From positions 1,073,118-1,095,617 of the forward strand of contig CM060340.1 in the NCBI GenBank assembly GCA_030674155.1: DNA of 22,500 nt, given 5' to 3'. Positions within the stretch are counted from its first letter, which is position 1, and every line of letters starts with the position of its first letter. Below the pieces are notes generated by a model. That model searched no databases. It was given only the letters and a program-made list of their open reading frames with translations, and was not told the DNA's origin. The translations under genes and the position numbers were made by a program. Source of the stretch: Stramonita haemastoma (lineage: Eukaryota; Mollusca; Gastropoda; Neogastropoda; Muricidae). Shown piece after piece: positions 9,746 to 20,106 of the stretch.

Positions 9746-10195
9746 CCATCTATCTATCTAAAAAAACAAAAAAAAAAAAACAAAACAAAAAAAAACCAAA
9801 AACAAACAACACAAAAAAACAAACAAACAAATCATAAAACAAAAATCAAAAGTAACAACTAATGAAAAAAATAAATAGATAAAATAAATAAATAAATAAT
9901 AAACAACCCCCCTCCAAAAAAAACCCCCAAAGCACAAAAACAAACCATTTTAAACAAAAACCAGAGAAGCTAAAAAAAAAAATGAAAAACAGCAAGCCAA
10001 CAGCAAGTACAATCAAGAAAGCCCTATTCAAAAAAATATTAGGTACAACATGTTATAATCCATGAAAGCAAAACAACAACAAAAAGAAATAAAGAAATTG
10101 TAATGATAATAATAACAATACAATAATAAAAATAACAATAGTGAAAATAATAATGATAATGATAATACATTGTAAGATTCACTCTTTCAATTAGG
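9746..10195. repeat. A-rich low-complexity region
   Basis: Long runs of A broken by C, with AAATAAAT and AATAATGAT patterns. It is strongly strand-asymmetric, with A on the plus strand. Phe-, Leu- and Tyr-rich minus-strand frames are artefacts. Confidence 0.85.
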
Positions 10196-10199
10196 TTAC

Positions 10200-10227
10200 A
10201 CCAACTCACACACCAACACACACAGCA

Positions 10228-10264
<37 letters not shown>

Positions 10265-10480
10265 AACACACACACACACACACACAAACACACACCCACA
10301 TCAACACATCAACTCACTTACGCATGCACGCACGCACATGCACATACATAATCAAACACACGCAACACACACACATACACACACACTAACACACACACAA
10401 CACATACACAATACACGCATACACACACACATACACACACACACACACTCACTCACTCACACACACACTTACACAAGCAT
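10200..10480. repeat. CA-rich microsatellite region
   Basis: Several CA blocks with GCAC and CTCA variants and short interruptions. Confidence 0.93.
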
Positions 10481-10835
10481 ATAACCGCTTGCACATATGC
10501 ACACGAGTTGTTTGTTCTTTGTTTTTTTAGAGTTATGGGGAAAAAATAAGAATATATAAAAGTCAAGCTATTATATAAGGTTAAAATATCATCCGTTCTA
10601 CATTCATACTTTATGCAAAAAAAAAAATCCCCCAAACAAGCAAACAAAATAAAAACAGAAAAAAAACGGGAACAATACCATAAGAATTGATACACAATAT
10701 ATCAACAAAATAAATGATGTAAATCATGACATTTTCAAAAGAGGGGGACGAAAAAAAAGACAAACACAAAAACAAAGTTTAAAAAAAAACAAAACAACAA
10801 CAAACAAAAACCATGCAAACAGATACACACACATA
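10481..10835. other. A-rich unassigned sequence
   Basis: AT-rich sequence with A runs of 7-11 and no recognised feature. Confidence 0.4.
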
Positions 10836-10935
10836 TACAGAGATAGAAGAGGAGAGAGAGATAGAGAGAAAGAGACAGAAGACATAGAGAGACAGACAGA
10901 GACAGAGAGACTGAGACAGATACAGAGAAACAAAG
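10836..10935. repeat. Degenerate AG/ACAG-rich tract
   Basis: Imperfect AGAG and GACAGA repeats, probably an ageing microsatellite. Confidence 0.75.
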
Positions 10936-11203
10936 GACAGACAAGAGAGAGCACGTTTGCTCATCTTTGTCATTAGCAGTAGTAAAAGCTCCTGTCATTT
11001 TATATCAGAATCGCGATTGTCACAATGGGAATATTTTGCTTTTAAATGACACAATATCGATATACTTTCATTAAGCCGCGATGCAGATTTAACGAGATTC
11101 TAAAAAAAATGGTGGCAGAATATCAATAGTACCTTCCTTACACTTTGACGTGATTGCATGGAAGACCATTGTAATGAATCAAAAAAGTCATGCAGAGATT
11201 TAT

Positions 11204-11394
<191 letters not shown>

Positions 11395-11417
11395 TGCTAT
11401 CTTGCCGTTCACCATTG

Positions 11418-11745
11418 CACACAAACAACACACACAGACACAAACGCACACGCGCACGCACATACACACACGGACGCACACACACATACACCAAGCAACA
11501 CACACACATAAACATCACGTGACCAAGCACAAACGCGCGGTGCACACACACACACATACACACACACTCACACACAGTATGCATACACGCACACTAATTA
11601 CACACACAATACAAATACACGCGACGCCACAGACATACACATAATACAAACATGCAAACCTGCATACACACAAGCACACATACACACACGCAAACACACA
11701 AACCCACACATACAAAAAGACACACAAATGAATGCACACAAACAC
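11418..11745. repeat. CA-rich microsatellite region
   Basis: Impure CA repeats with CG, TA and AAAC interruptions. His-Thr frames across it are artefacts. Confidence 0.93.
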
Positions 11746-11819
11746 CAACATTACATGCGTGCGCAAGTGTGCGCGCGCGAATAAACAAAAATAAATAAAC
11801 AAACCTGAACATGTACTGT

Positions 11820-11869
11820 GCTCTCTCTCTCTCTCTTTCTCGTCTCTCTCTCTCTCTCTCTCTCGTCTC

Positions 11870-11944
<75 letters not shown>

Positions 11945-12022
11945 CCTCTCTCTCTTCTCTCTCTCTCTTCTCTCCTCTCTCGACATTTCATCATCTCTCT
12001 CTCTTCTCTCTCCTGCCTTCTT
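11820..12022. repeat. (CT)n microsatellite
   Basis: A CT array with CGT and CCC interruptions, complementary to the AG array about 430 bp to its left. Confidence 0.97.
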
Positions 12023-12145
12023 CGTAACTTTTGGACAATTTTTCTCATATACTCTTTATTTGATGCCCGCCTTTTTGCCTTTTTTTTTCTTCGATAACAG
12101 GATGAGACAATATTAATTGCATCTTTTTTTTATTCCCTAAAACAT

Positions 12146-12149
<4 letters not shown>

Positions 12150-12243
<94 letters not shown>

Positions 12244-12411
12244 GTCTCTCTTCTCTCTTCTCTCTCTCTCTCTCTCTGTCTGTCTTCTATCTGCTCCTCC
12301 TTCTGTCTTTGTTGTCTCTTCTCTCTCTCCTCTCACTCTCTCTCTCTCTCTTCTCAGTCTCTCGTCTCTCTCTCACCATCGTCCATCTCTTCTCTGCTTC
12401 TCTCTTCTCTG
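12150..12411. repeat. (CT)n microsatellite, second block
   Basis: A CT array with TGTCTC, CTTC and CCTC variants that becomes impure after about 12275. Confidence 0.95.
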
Positions 12412-12554
12412 TACTTGTTTTAATCAAGAGAAAAGCGCCCTACACTGACATGGATTTTAGTTAATTATTGTACTTTTCCTCTGCAACTCATGATGTCTTC
12501 ATTTGTACTTAGTTTTCGATTGTTCTACACCGGGTATTGGACTAGTCCACATGT

Positions 12555-12559
12555 GTTGT

Positions 12560-12612
<53 letters not shown>

Positions 12613-12846
12613 TTGTTGTGTGTGTGTGCGTGTGTGTGTGTGTGTCTCGTCTGTGCGTATGTGTTGCGTATGTGCGTGTGTCGTGCTGTGTGTCTGTGAT
12701 GTGCGTATGTGTTTGCGTATGTGCTTGCGCGCGCATTTGTTGAGTGTGAGTGGTGTGTATGTGTTTATGCGTATGTGTATGTGTGTTTGCTTGCGCAGAC
12801 ATTTTGTGTGTATTGGCTCGTGCGTGTCTGTGGTGTGTGTGTGTTG

Positions 12847-12877
<31 letters not shown>

Positions 12878-12945
12878 TGGTGTGTGTTGTGTGTGTGTGT
12901 GTGTGTGGTGTGTGTGTGGTTTATGTGTGTGTTTGTACGGTTCAT
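12555..12945. repeat. (GT)n microsatellite, long and impure
   Basis: Nearly 400 bp of GT-based sequence with GCGTATGT and GTTGTG variants. Confidence 0.97.
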
Positions 12946-13000
12946 TCATGTTTTAGTTGTGTTGTTTATTCGCCTGAGCAGAGGTGAATGCATCCCATGC
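12944..13000 (+). pseudogene. Possible second GPCR paralogue scrap
   Basis: ATTCATGTT, then 25 bp, then GCAGAGGTGAATGCATCC. The receptor fragment at 15622-15680 has ATTCATGTT, 24 bp, then GCAGAGGTGATTGCATCC. The order and near-equal spacing suggest common origin with the intracellular loop 2 to helix 4 part of that fragment. The match is only about 55 bp, so chance or an unrelated repeat is possible. Confidence 0.3.
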
Positions 13001-13441
13001 TTGCAATAGTATTCATGTTTCCATTTTACTGTCATTTTTATAGCCGTTCTTTTCATTTGTATGTAATTGAACAGGAAAAACCATTGTATTGAAAAAAATC
13101 ATTTTTTTGTCTAGCCATAAATGCTTTTTTTGAGTGAAACGAATAGTACATATTACAAATATATTTTTGAACCGGCAAAGTATTCGATGATAGAAAACAA
13201 AGCTGTACAAAGCTTGTAAAGAAGTATAAAGGAATAACAATCTCTACTGTCTGCTTAGTCTTAGATGGTCTGCATAATGATATTTTAAGTGTCCTCTCAA
13301 GGTTTATTATATATACCTTCTGGTGGTCATTATTTAATTTTGTTGTCGAAAACTTCCTCAGTGTATATCTATGATGTTCTCGTAGAAGTGTTATCAGCTG
13401 TGACATTACATGTCTTTTTTTTGTATTAAGCAATTAACTTG
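13001..13441. other. Upstream region of the GPCR
   Basis: AT-rich sequence with no clear TATA box, splice site or repeat. It may hold the promoter or 5' UTR, but nothing in it decides this. Confidence 0.35.
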
Positions 13442-13504
13442 ATGTTCATTGGAAAGGGACTTTTTTTACGGTTCACTGTTTTCCAAAACTTTCTCACACA
13501 AAAC

Positions 13505-14614
13505 ATGACATCTCCAGACCAGGTTCTTCCTCATTCAGTCACTGGGTTCAAAGCTCCACGGGGCAAAGCCATGATGAATTCAGCACCTCAGCCAGAGGGC
13601 AACAACAGCACTGCAGACCTGCCTGGCTCCTCCCACATCCTGACTGCCATCAACACTCTGCTGTGGAGGGTGGTGCCGCCAGGCCTGCTGGTGCTGGGGT
13701 CTTTAGGCAACGTGATGACGGTGGTGGTGATGCGGAGGATGCGGGTGGCCAGGCCACGGCCTGTCTGGCCCTCTACTTCACGGCCCTGGCCCTGTCTGAC
13801 CAGTGTCAGCTGCTCATTGCTGTGGTCTACTTCTGGGTGGGCAGGGGCTACTCCTGGCCCCCGCCCTTTTTTAAATTCGACCTCCTGTGCTCCCTGCCCA
13901 CCATCGTGTATCACGTCACTGGGATCACGTCAGCGTGGTTTCTGGTGACGATGACGTTTCAGCGAGTGACGTCAGTGGTGACGCCGCATCGTGTGGGGGT
14001 GTTGTGTACCGTGAAAAGGGGAAAGATCATCGTGGCTTCTATCTTCGTGTTTGCAATCACGATGAACTTCCATTTTCTGTTCACGTTTGTTTACTGGCCG
14101 GAGTACAAAAACTGCCAGTTCCACCGAAACTACGTCTACCTGATAGACTACTTTGAATGGCAGTTCATGGTCTTCTACTCCCTCCTTCCCTTCTTCTTCC
14201 TGGCGGTGGGAAACTGCATCCTCATTCACCAAGTCATCAAATCGGCAGAACTCTCCCGCAAAATGAGGGCAGGGACCGATCCGAAGAAGCCTGGTAGCGC
14301 TGACAAATTCCAGTCCATGTCCGTCACTCTCATCGTCACCTCAGCAGCCTACCTCGTCTTCACGCTCCCGCCCTGCATCTTCTCCATTTACATGCAGATG
14401 GACCACATCAAGATTTCCGGATGAGCAAACCCGGGCGGTTGTGGAACTGGTGAAGACTTTTCTGACGTTTGGCTGGATCAGTGCAACCGCTTCTAACTTT
14501 TACCTCTACCTGCTGAGCGGTCAAAAATTCCGACAGGAAGCGAAACGATACTTGTGCTGTTCAAGATGGAGGATGCGCAAAAAACGGCGTCAACGTATTC
14601 AAGCCGTTGAGTAA
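13505..14614 (+). CDS. Class A (rhodopsin-like) GPCR, single exon, two compensating frameshifts
   Basis: A seven-helix receptor expected in the cell membrane and coupled to G proteins; the ligand is unknown. With the shifts bridged it is about 369 residues. The N-terminus carries an NNST glycosylation site (about 33-36). Helix 1 has GN (68-69) and helix 2 has LALSD. Cys about 129 at the start of helix 3 can pair with Cys about 204 in loop 2. FQR (about 152-154) replaces DRY. Helix 5 has LLPFFF and helix 6 has FTLPP without CWxP. Helix 7 ends SNFYLY in place of NPxxY, followed by a basic helix 8 with CC, a possible palmitoylation site. The frame shifts at about 13745-13748 (one G apparently lost) and at about 14418-14421 (one base gained). 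ATG 13505 has A at -3; ATGs at 13442 and 13571 are alternatives. It could be a neuropeptide-type or chemosensory receptor, and either a real pseudogene or a gene with sequence errors. Confidence 0.88.
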
Positions 14615-14678
14615 AGGGAACCGTGTTTCTACTGGTACAATGAGATCAGGAAAAGAATTCCAAGAAAATTGAAAGTAA

Positions 14679-14684
14679 AATAAA
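14679..14684 (+). promoter_or_regulatory. Candidate poly(A) signal AATAAA for the GPCR
   Basis: The first AATAAA lies about 65 bp after the receptor stop codon. Further AATAAA hexamers occur at 14935 and 15073. The region is AT-rich, so chance matches are likely. Confidence 0.3.
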
Positions 14685-15384
14685 ACAGAAATAACGAATG
14701 TTAAAGCTGCGTGGTCTTGACCATTGGTCGTGTTACTTACGCTTAGCTTGATATCAGTATTAACATGTTTATACTTCAAAAAATGATTTTTACATAACGA
14801 TTGGGTTTTTTTAAAAAATGAATTCAGTGTGTTTATTTCAATATCTAGTAGAAGCTATGGAACGTTTTAAACCAACACTTCAGAAGAAATCTTAGAAACG
14901 TCTTATCTACTTATTAAAATACATTGTTTTCGTGAATAAAAATTTGGTTTGTGAAAATAAGATCGAGTATTTCGTTACACACTCGTTTCCTTTTTTAAAT
15001 CTGTAGAGTTACATTTTTCTAATCATGAAAACGTTTTTAAAACTGATACGTTATACAAACTGCGTGAAATGTAATAAACAGTTTGTAACATCTTGCATTA
15101 TTGTCACCCAATCAGACAGTACAATTCAATATTCACACCATTATAATGATAGGTTCATATATTACATTCGCTATTCGCAGTTATGCCTAGTATAATTGTG
15201 TTATGCATGCAACTTGAAATGACTCAGGGAAACATGAAAAATTACGTTGTTAACCTATTGCAATGAACTATCAATTAGAAGACCCAATAATTTTAAATTC
15301 CCTTGTGTTCCAAGTCTGTACACAACTGACGCTGTTGGGTGTCGGTGTCTTTAAAAGTGTATAGCGTTGTGACAGAATAATTAG
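14685..15384. other. AT-rich intergenic sequence between GPCR and paralogue fragment
   Basis: No coding similarity or repeat family was recognised. Part of it may be the receptor 3' UTR. Confidence 0.4.
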
Positions 15385-15431
15385 TGTGGTGTGTGTGTGT
15401 GGGGTGTGTGTGGTGTGTGTGTTGTGTGTGT

Positions 15432-15483
<52 letters not shown>

Positions 15484-15487
15484 CGCA
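15385..15487. repeat. (GT)n microsatellite ending in (CG)n
   Basis: About 90 bp of GT with GG and TG interruptions, followed by six CG units. Confidence 0.97.
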
Positions 15488-15519
15488 CAAAGAAATTACC
15501 CATTGCAGACTTAATTGTC

Positions 15520-15760
15520 GATAGATGTTGTATCATCTGTGCAACAGGTCTGAATTCGGAAAGCGTCAAAAATCCATTTTCTTTTAACGATGACGTATCA
15601 GCGGGTGACGTCACTACTGTTAATTCATGTTGGAGTGTTGTGTACTGTCAAAAGTGCAGAGGTGATTGCATCCTTTATTCATTGATTTTCTTTCACGATA
15701 TACCTTTGTTTCGTTTACAGTTGTCGGTATCCTGAAACTGCCAAGTCTGCCCAAAAAGAT
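15520..15760 (+). pseudogene. GPCR paralogue fragment (helix 3 to extracellular loop 2)
   Basis: The translation contains LLTMTYQRVTS and HVGVLCTVK. These align with LVTMTFQRVTS and HRVGVLCTVK of the receptor at 13505-14614. Nucleotide similarity covers ACGATGACGT.TCAGCG.GTGACGTCA and GTGTTGTGTAC.GT.AAAAG. It extends to GTTTAC..., CGG and AACTGCCA, the last matching the loop 2 Cys region. The frame is interrupted by a stop soon after CTVK (IASFIH then stop) and by small indels. Helices 1-2 and 5-7 are not recognisable. It lies about 1 kb downstream on the same strand, which suggests a decayed tandem duplicate. Confidence 0.82.
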
Positions 15761-15982
15761 ATGTATATGTATGAACCCAAGGGTGGATTACTGTTACCTA
15801 AATGTACACATAACTATGCTATAGCCTTTTTATTTTGTGTTTCTGTTTTGAAGAAGAATATATTTAGTGAATATTTTAAATTTGGTAAGGTCTATCACTT
15901 GCTGTTGATTGCATTTCTCGTTTTCTGGACTATTGTTTTCATCATATCAGCAATAATGATGATGGTGATGCTATCAGTGTAA
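15761..15982 (+). other. Hydrophobic open frame of uncertain status
   Basis: A 73-codon frame directly after the receptor fragment has a hydrophobic stretch (HLLLIAFLVFWTIVFIISAI). It could be diverged receptor sequence, but no residue-level match to helix 5 or 6 was convincing. Chance is equally likely in AT-rich DNA. Confidence 0.2.
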
Positions 15983-15994
15983 TAATGTTAATGA

Positions 15995-16600
15995 TAAGAA
16001 GACGAAGAAAAGGAAAATGGAAAAGAATAATAATGATAATCTATGGAGTTTCTATAGCTTGAATTTAAAATATTTATACGCGTGCAACCGTTCACAAAAG
16101 ATAACAGATTTAGAATTTAGACATTCACAATCACACACATACACACACGAGTGCACTTAGGCAGGGTGTTGGAAATGGCTATTGAAAGCATGAACAGATC
16201 AGAGGTGTAACTATAGGCAGAAATCCTAGATCGGAATTAAGTGAAGATTTAGGCTTGATTTAAAAGTAGTAAATGTGGGCTTTTGACAAAGCGAGAAAGG
16301 GAGGCAATTCCAGACTGATAAAGAGAGAAAAAGAAATAGCGACTGCCAACAGTGGTTTGTTTGAATCCGGATGTTTGGAAGCATAAAGTATGTGTGGGAT
16401 ATCACAGGTCGAAATAGAGCGTGCAGGTGAAGACAGTTACAAATTAATGAGGGTGTAGCTTCGTGGACACATTTGTAACAGAGGGAACCAATCTTATGTT
16501 TCAGACTTTGTGAGACAGGCAGCCAGTGAAGAGATTACAAGAGAGGTAGTGAAGTGTTCAGATATTTTTTTGTTCTTTCTCAGGACCTGTCCAGCGGATC
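15995..16600 (-). pseudogene. LINE ORF2 C-terminal remnant and 3' end (CR1/L2/Jockey-like)
   Basis: On the minus strand one frame reads SLHWLPVSQ, then KIGSLCYKC, VISHTYFMLP, VWNCLPFSL and TTFKSSLNLHL. This order matches a conserved C-terminal block of many CR1-, L2- and Jockey-type LINE proteins: HWLPV, YK, an LR/P-rich stretch, LWN-LP and FK-LK. A stop precedes SLHW, and no reverse transcriptase core lies upstream. The 3' part runs into TAATAATGATAAT-type sequence (plus strand), consistent with the simple tail of such elements. Confidence 0.8.
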
Positions 16601-16768
16601 AGAATCCAGAATTCTTTCCGATCATTCTAGTTTTCTTTCTTAAAAAAAATGATGATAATTATGGTGTTATGTTGTGCAGTGTCTCGAATACAGAGTTTAT
16701 TGTGTGCTCCGTGCCAATAGGGCTATTATTTCATTGGCTACTATTTGTGAGAGTTCAGATTCAGAAGA

Positions 16769-16803
16769 GTGTGTGTGTGTGTGTGTGTGGGGGGGGGGGG
16801 GGG
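16769..16803. repeat. (GT)n followed by a 15-base G run
   Basis: About ten GT units then 15 consecutive G, directly against the 3' end of a minus-strand SINE. Confidence 0.95.
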
Positions 16804-16960
16804 TTCATATCGATGATAGTGGGATAAGCACTCTTGTGCTTTTTACATCCAGTCCCCGTGTGTATGCAGTTTTGTAAATGTCATCTGTTCCACCGGCACA
16901 CGATGGTCTACTCTTATGAAAACCAGAACAGGATTTAACGTGTGCGCAAGATGTTCTGTG
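16804..16960 (-). mobile_element. SINE, type A, 5'-truncated
   Basis: Tail to mid central domain only. On the minus strand it starts at about CAGAACATCTTGCGCACACG and ends AAGCACAAGAGTGCTTATCC with an altered terminus ATCGATATGAAC. The truncated end merges with GT repeats and the other end meets the G run. Confidence 0.88.
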
Positions 16961-17105
16961 TGTGTTGTGTGTGTATGTGTGTGTATGTCCGTCTGTCTGT
17001 TGGTCTTTCCCTCTCTGTCTCTGTCTGTCTGTCTGTCTGTGTGCCTGTCTCTCTGTGTCTTTGTCTGTCTCTTCTCTCTCTTTCTCTCTCTCTCGCTAAC
17101 ACACA
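16961..17105. repeat. Impure GT / CTGT / CT microsatellite region
   Basis: GTGTAT, then GTCT and CTGT tetramers, then CT repeats, grading from one into the next. Confidence 0.9.
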
Positions 17106-17183
17106 CAGGACACCGCCTTCTATCTCCCCAACTGTTGACGGCATACCCTAGTCGCAGAGCCAGACTCAGTGACCACAGCCTAT

Positions 17184-17521
17184 GGGACGGGATAGCCTAG
17201 TGGTCAGAACATTGCGCTTGCAATCTGATGACCCGGTTCGAATCCCGTTCAAGGGGCTATTTTCCCCTGGAGTTAACATCGGTGCAGACTCCACTCTCCC
17301 CCAAAATCATTCGGATGGAACTATAAACTGAGGTCCCGTGTGCGAATTCATGCAGAATATCTTGCGCACACGTGAAATCCTGTTCCACTTTCCGAAAGAG
17401 TTGGCCAATGTGTGCATGTGGGAACCGATGACAAAATTTACACAACTGCATACACACGAGGACTGGATATAAAAAGCACATGAGTGCTTATTCCATAATT
17501 CTCGATATATATAAAAAAATA
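17184..17521 (+). mobile_element. tRNA-derived SINE, type A, reference full-length copy
   Basis: This is the clearest complete copy. The head is GGGACGGGATAGCCTAGTGG (A box TAGCCTAGTGGT) with a B box GGTTCGAATCCC about 40 bp later, the internal RNA polymerase III promoter of tRNA genes. A linker TTTTCCCCTGGAGTTAACATC follows, then the central domain (TTCGGATGGAACTATAAAC through GTGTGCATGTGGGAAC). The tail is GACTGGATATAAAAAGCACA, then GTGCTTATTCCATAATTCTC and A-rich sequence. It encodes no protein and depends on a LINE for movement; the tail matches neither LINE 3' end visible in this window. No clean target-site duplication was seen. Confidence 0.95.
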
Positions 17522-17559
17522 GAATAGATAATGACGCAACTCTTCCTTCACAGCCACAC

Positions 17560-17690
17560 CCCCCCTCCCCCCACTCCAGGCAAGAGCACGTCTGATGCCA
17601 TTTCTTGCCATGATTACGGCAGACGACGTGTATTGCTGAGAGAGGTTGGAATGTAGTTGTCCATTGTCCAATGCGTTTCATGATTATTAC
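17560..17690 (+). repeat. Unnamed interspersed repeat R, copy 1
   Basis: A CT-rich lead, then CCAGGCAAGAGCACGTCTGA, GATTACGGCAGACGACGTGT and GAGAGAGGTTGG. It aligns with the copies at 19560 and 21485 in the same orientation. Confidence 0.65.
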
Positions 17691-17912
17691 GTTAACAATC
17701 AAACGATGGTAGTCAAGGATAGCATGAAGAGAAAGGTCAGTGCCGAGGTGCTGGAGACCCTGCAGCTGACTGTAGGTGTGGTCTGCAAAGTGCTGCTCTG
17801 TGCGTGGTGTGACTTGTGGCAGCACCCCAATGTGAGGATGGGGCAGATTTGGCATCATGGGACAGCATCCCTGAGACTGACATGCCACAAAGTGACGAAG
17901 AGGAAAGTCAAT
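17691..17912. other. Unassigned GC-moderate stretch
   Basis: An open frame of 101 codons crosses it on the plus strand from 17646, but it starts inside repeat R and ends in SINE sequence. A coding role is therefore unlikely. Confidence 0.3.
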
Positions 17913-18264
17913 GTTTTAATTTATTTATCCATTCTTTTATATCGAGGATAATGGAATACGCACTCGTGTGTTCTTTTTCATCCAGTCCCCGTGTGTATGC
18001 AGTTTTTGTAAATATTGTCATCTGTTCCCACCGGCACACAATGACATAACCTTACAAAAAGCGGAACAGGATTTCAGGTGTTGGCAAGATGTTCTGGGTG
18101 CGTTCGCACACAGGGCCTCGGTTTACCGTCTCATCCGAAGGACTTTTGGGAGAGTGGAGTCAGCACTGATGTTAACTCCAAGGGAAAAGTCCCCTCGACC
18201 GGGAATCGAACTCGGGTCGTCAAATTGCGAGCGCAATGTTCTGACCACTAGACTATCACGTCTT
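17913..18264 (-). mobile_element. tRNA-derived SINE, type A, full length
   Basis: On the minus strand it has GATAGTCTAGTGGTCAGAAC with B box GAGTTCGATTCCC, an intact linker and central domain, and a tail ending in TATCCTCGATATAAAAGAAT. It is well preserved and therefore relatively young. Confidence 0.93.
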
Positions 18265-18354
18265 GATGGAAATATAGGAAAAGATGCATGCTAACGTGTA
18301 GAGGACTATAAATCTGGCAGTGAGCATGCTAAACCTTTGAGTTTTGACACTGAA

Positions 18355-18505
18355 CAGACACAGCGCGCCAATTGTGGACAACACTGTAAAAAAAACCAAA
18401 ACACCTTCGTTCTCTCTGTGCTGAAACACATCGTCTGCTACAGAAATGGCCAGACCTGACTGGCATCATGACTGTCAGGGGCCCAGTGCCGACATTAGCC
18501 GTCTC
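18355..18505 (-). repeat. Unnamed interspersed repeat R, copy 2, inverted
   Basis: On the minus strand it reads GATGCCAGTCAGGTCTGGCC, CAGCACAGAGAGAACGAAGG and TGTTGTCCACAA. This matches copy 3 closely but in the opposite orientation. Confidence 0.7.
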
Positions 18506-18812
18506 CTCCTTTCCCCCATGTCCAAGTGCGGTCAGTCTCTGCCAGGCTTCAGCTAGCAGCTACTGATCCCAGCTGGGCTGAGGTGGAGTGGAATGGAGAG
18601 CAGCTGGTAGTGGCTGAAAGTGGAGGAAGCTGGCAGCTGTGCAGGGGGTGATGAGAGATTGCCAAAAGCATGTGGTACAAAGGAGTAAAGCCTGCACTCC
18701 CTGACTCCGTGCCTCCAACCGCTCTTTCAATCCAGCCCCTCTCCAGGCATGGGAACTGTTGATGTCATTTTTGATTCTTCGGGCTTTTGAGTGTCAGAGG
18801 ACACTACCGCAG
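18506..18812. other. Unassigned sequence
   Basis: Complex and slightly GC-rich, with imperfect AGCTGG/GGAAGCTGG motifs. No gene or repeat family was recognised. Confidence 0.4.

Positions 18813-19166
<354 letters not shown>

Positions 19167-19257
<91 letters not shown>
19167..19257. repeat. (AG)n microsatellite, right of a SINE
   Basis: A nearly perfect AG array on the same strand and in the same motif as the tract at the other end of the SINE. Confidence 0.97.
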
Positions 19258-19260
<3 letters not shown>

Positions 19261-19559
19261 TAGAGTTTTTCTGCATCTTTGTGGAGAAAGTATGACTGAC
19301 ACATGATATGCAAAATGATGATAAACCATGGGAGATAATGCAGGAATGATCAAAGAACAAGTCAGTAAAGCTTGGGTGAGTGCAAAAGGGGGGGGGGAGG
19401 TAATAAATCTGGCCTCGAAGATGTGGTCTTATTTCTAACACCTCACAGTTGATGTTGCCGTACACGGAAGAGAGAATGTCTGGCATGTCCTTTACCCCCT
19501 ACCAGGGCTGGTGGAAGACTCCTCACTCCAACCTCTCCCCCTCTTCCCCCCTCCGCATC
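19258..19559. other. Unassigned sequence
   Basis: It includes a run of 10 G near 19388 and a CT-rich lead into repeat R. No gene was recognised. Confidence 0.4.
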
Positions 19560-19745
19560 CATCCCCCTTCCTCCTGGCCCAGGCACGTGTGATGACAGTC
19601 CGGTCTGACCATTTCTGCAGCAGACAGCGTGCGGCAGCACAGAGGGAAGGAAGGGTATTCTTTTCTACAGTGTTGGCCACAAAATTGTTGCTTTGTATGT
19701 TCAAAACCTTGATGAGAGAAAAAATCCTGGCCACAGAGATAAGCA
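19560..19745 (+). repeat. Unnamed interspersed repeat R, copy 3
   Basis: Reads CCCAGGCACGTGTGATGACA, CCATTTCTGCAGCAGACAGC, GCACAGAGGGAAGGAAGGG and AGTGTTGGCCACAAAATTG. It aligns along its length with the other three copies and is the most complete with copy 4. Confidence 0.7.
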
Positions 19746-19818
19746 AAAAATAAATAATAAATAAATGGAATTATAGCGCGCTATATCATGCAAAAAGAAT
19801 CAAAGTGCTTGCGTTCAA
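19746..19818 (-). mobile_element. 3' end of an L2/CR1-like LINE or related SINE
   Basis: On the minus strand it reads GCAAGCACTTTGATTC, then ATATAGCGCGCTATAATTCC and TTTATTTATTATTTATT. The block AAGCACTTTGA with GCGCTATA before a T/A-rich tail is a familiar LINE/SINE terminus in animals (recalled pattern). Only the end is present. Confidence 0.5.
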
Positions 19819-20106
19819 CCAATTCTTACACATGCAACCAATAACAATTGAGATTTATATATAAAAAGTCAAATTTAAAAAATGTTCAGTACATAATGAC
19901 ATAAATCTGGCTTTTAGGGTGTTAACCTAGTAACTCTTTTGCTTCCTTATGATCGTTTTTATTGAATGATCAGGTTTGGTATAACCAGGTGATAGTTACC
20001 CATTTATAAGGTAGCCACATTTTTTTTCTTATAACCACTGCGTGAAATTGTGCTGCTCTCCCCGGGGAGAGCGCGTCGCCACAGGTGCAGTGCCTACCCA
20101 TTATTT

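Noticed and set aside
13965..13975. CRE-like TGACGTCA palindromes in the receptor and in the fragment near 15606
   Set aside because: They fall on the codons for Val-Thr-Ser in a conserved coding stretch, so homology explains them without a regulatory role.
17184..17260. tRNA genes at the tRNA-like heads
   Set aside because: A and B boxes are present but no complete cloverleaf or acceptor stem is formed. The same head recurs with the same body downstream, which is the structure of SINEs.
17646..17951. A 101-codon plus-strand frame as a gene
   Set aside because: It starts in repeat R and ends in SINE tail sequence, and it has no recognisable domain.
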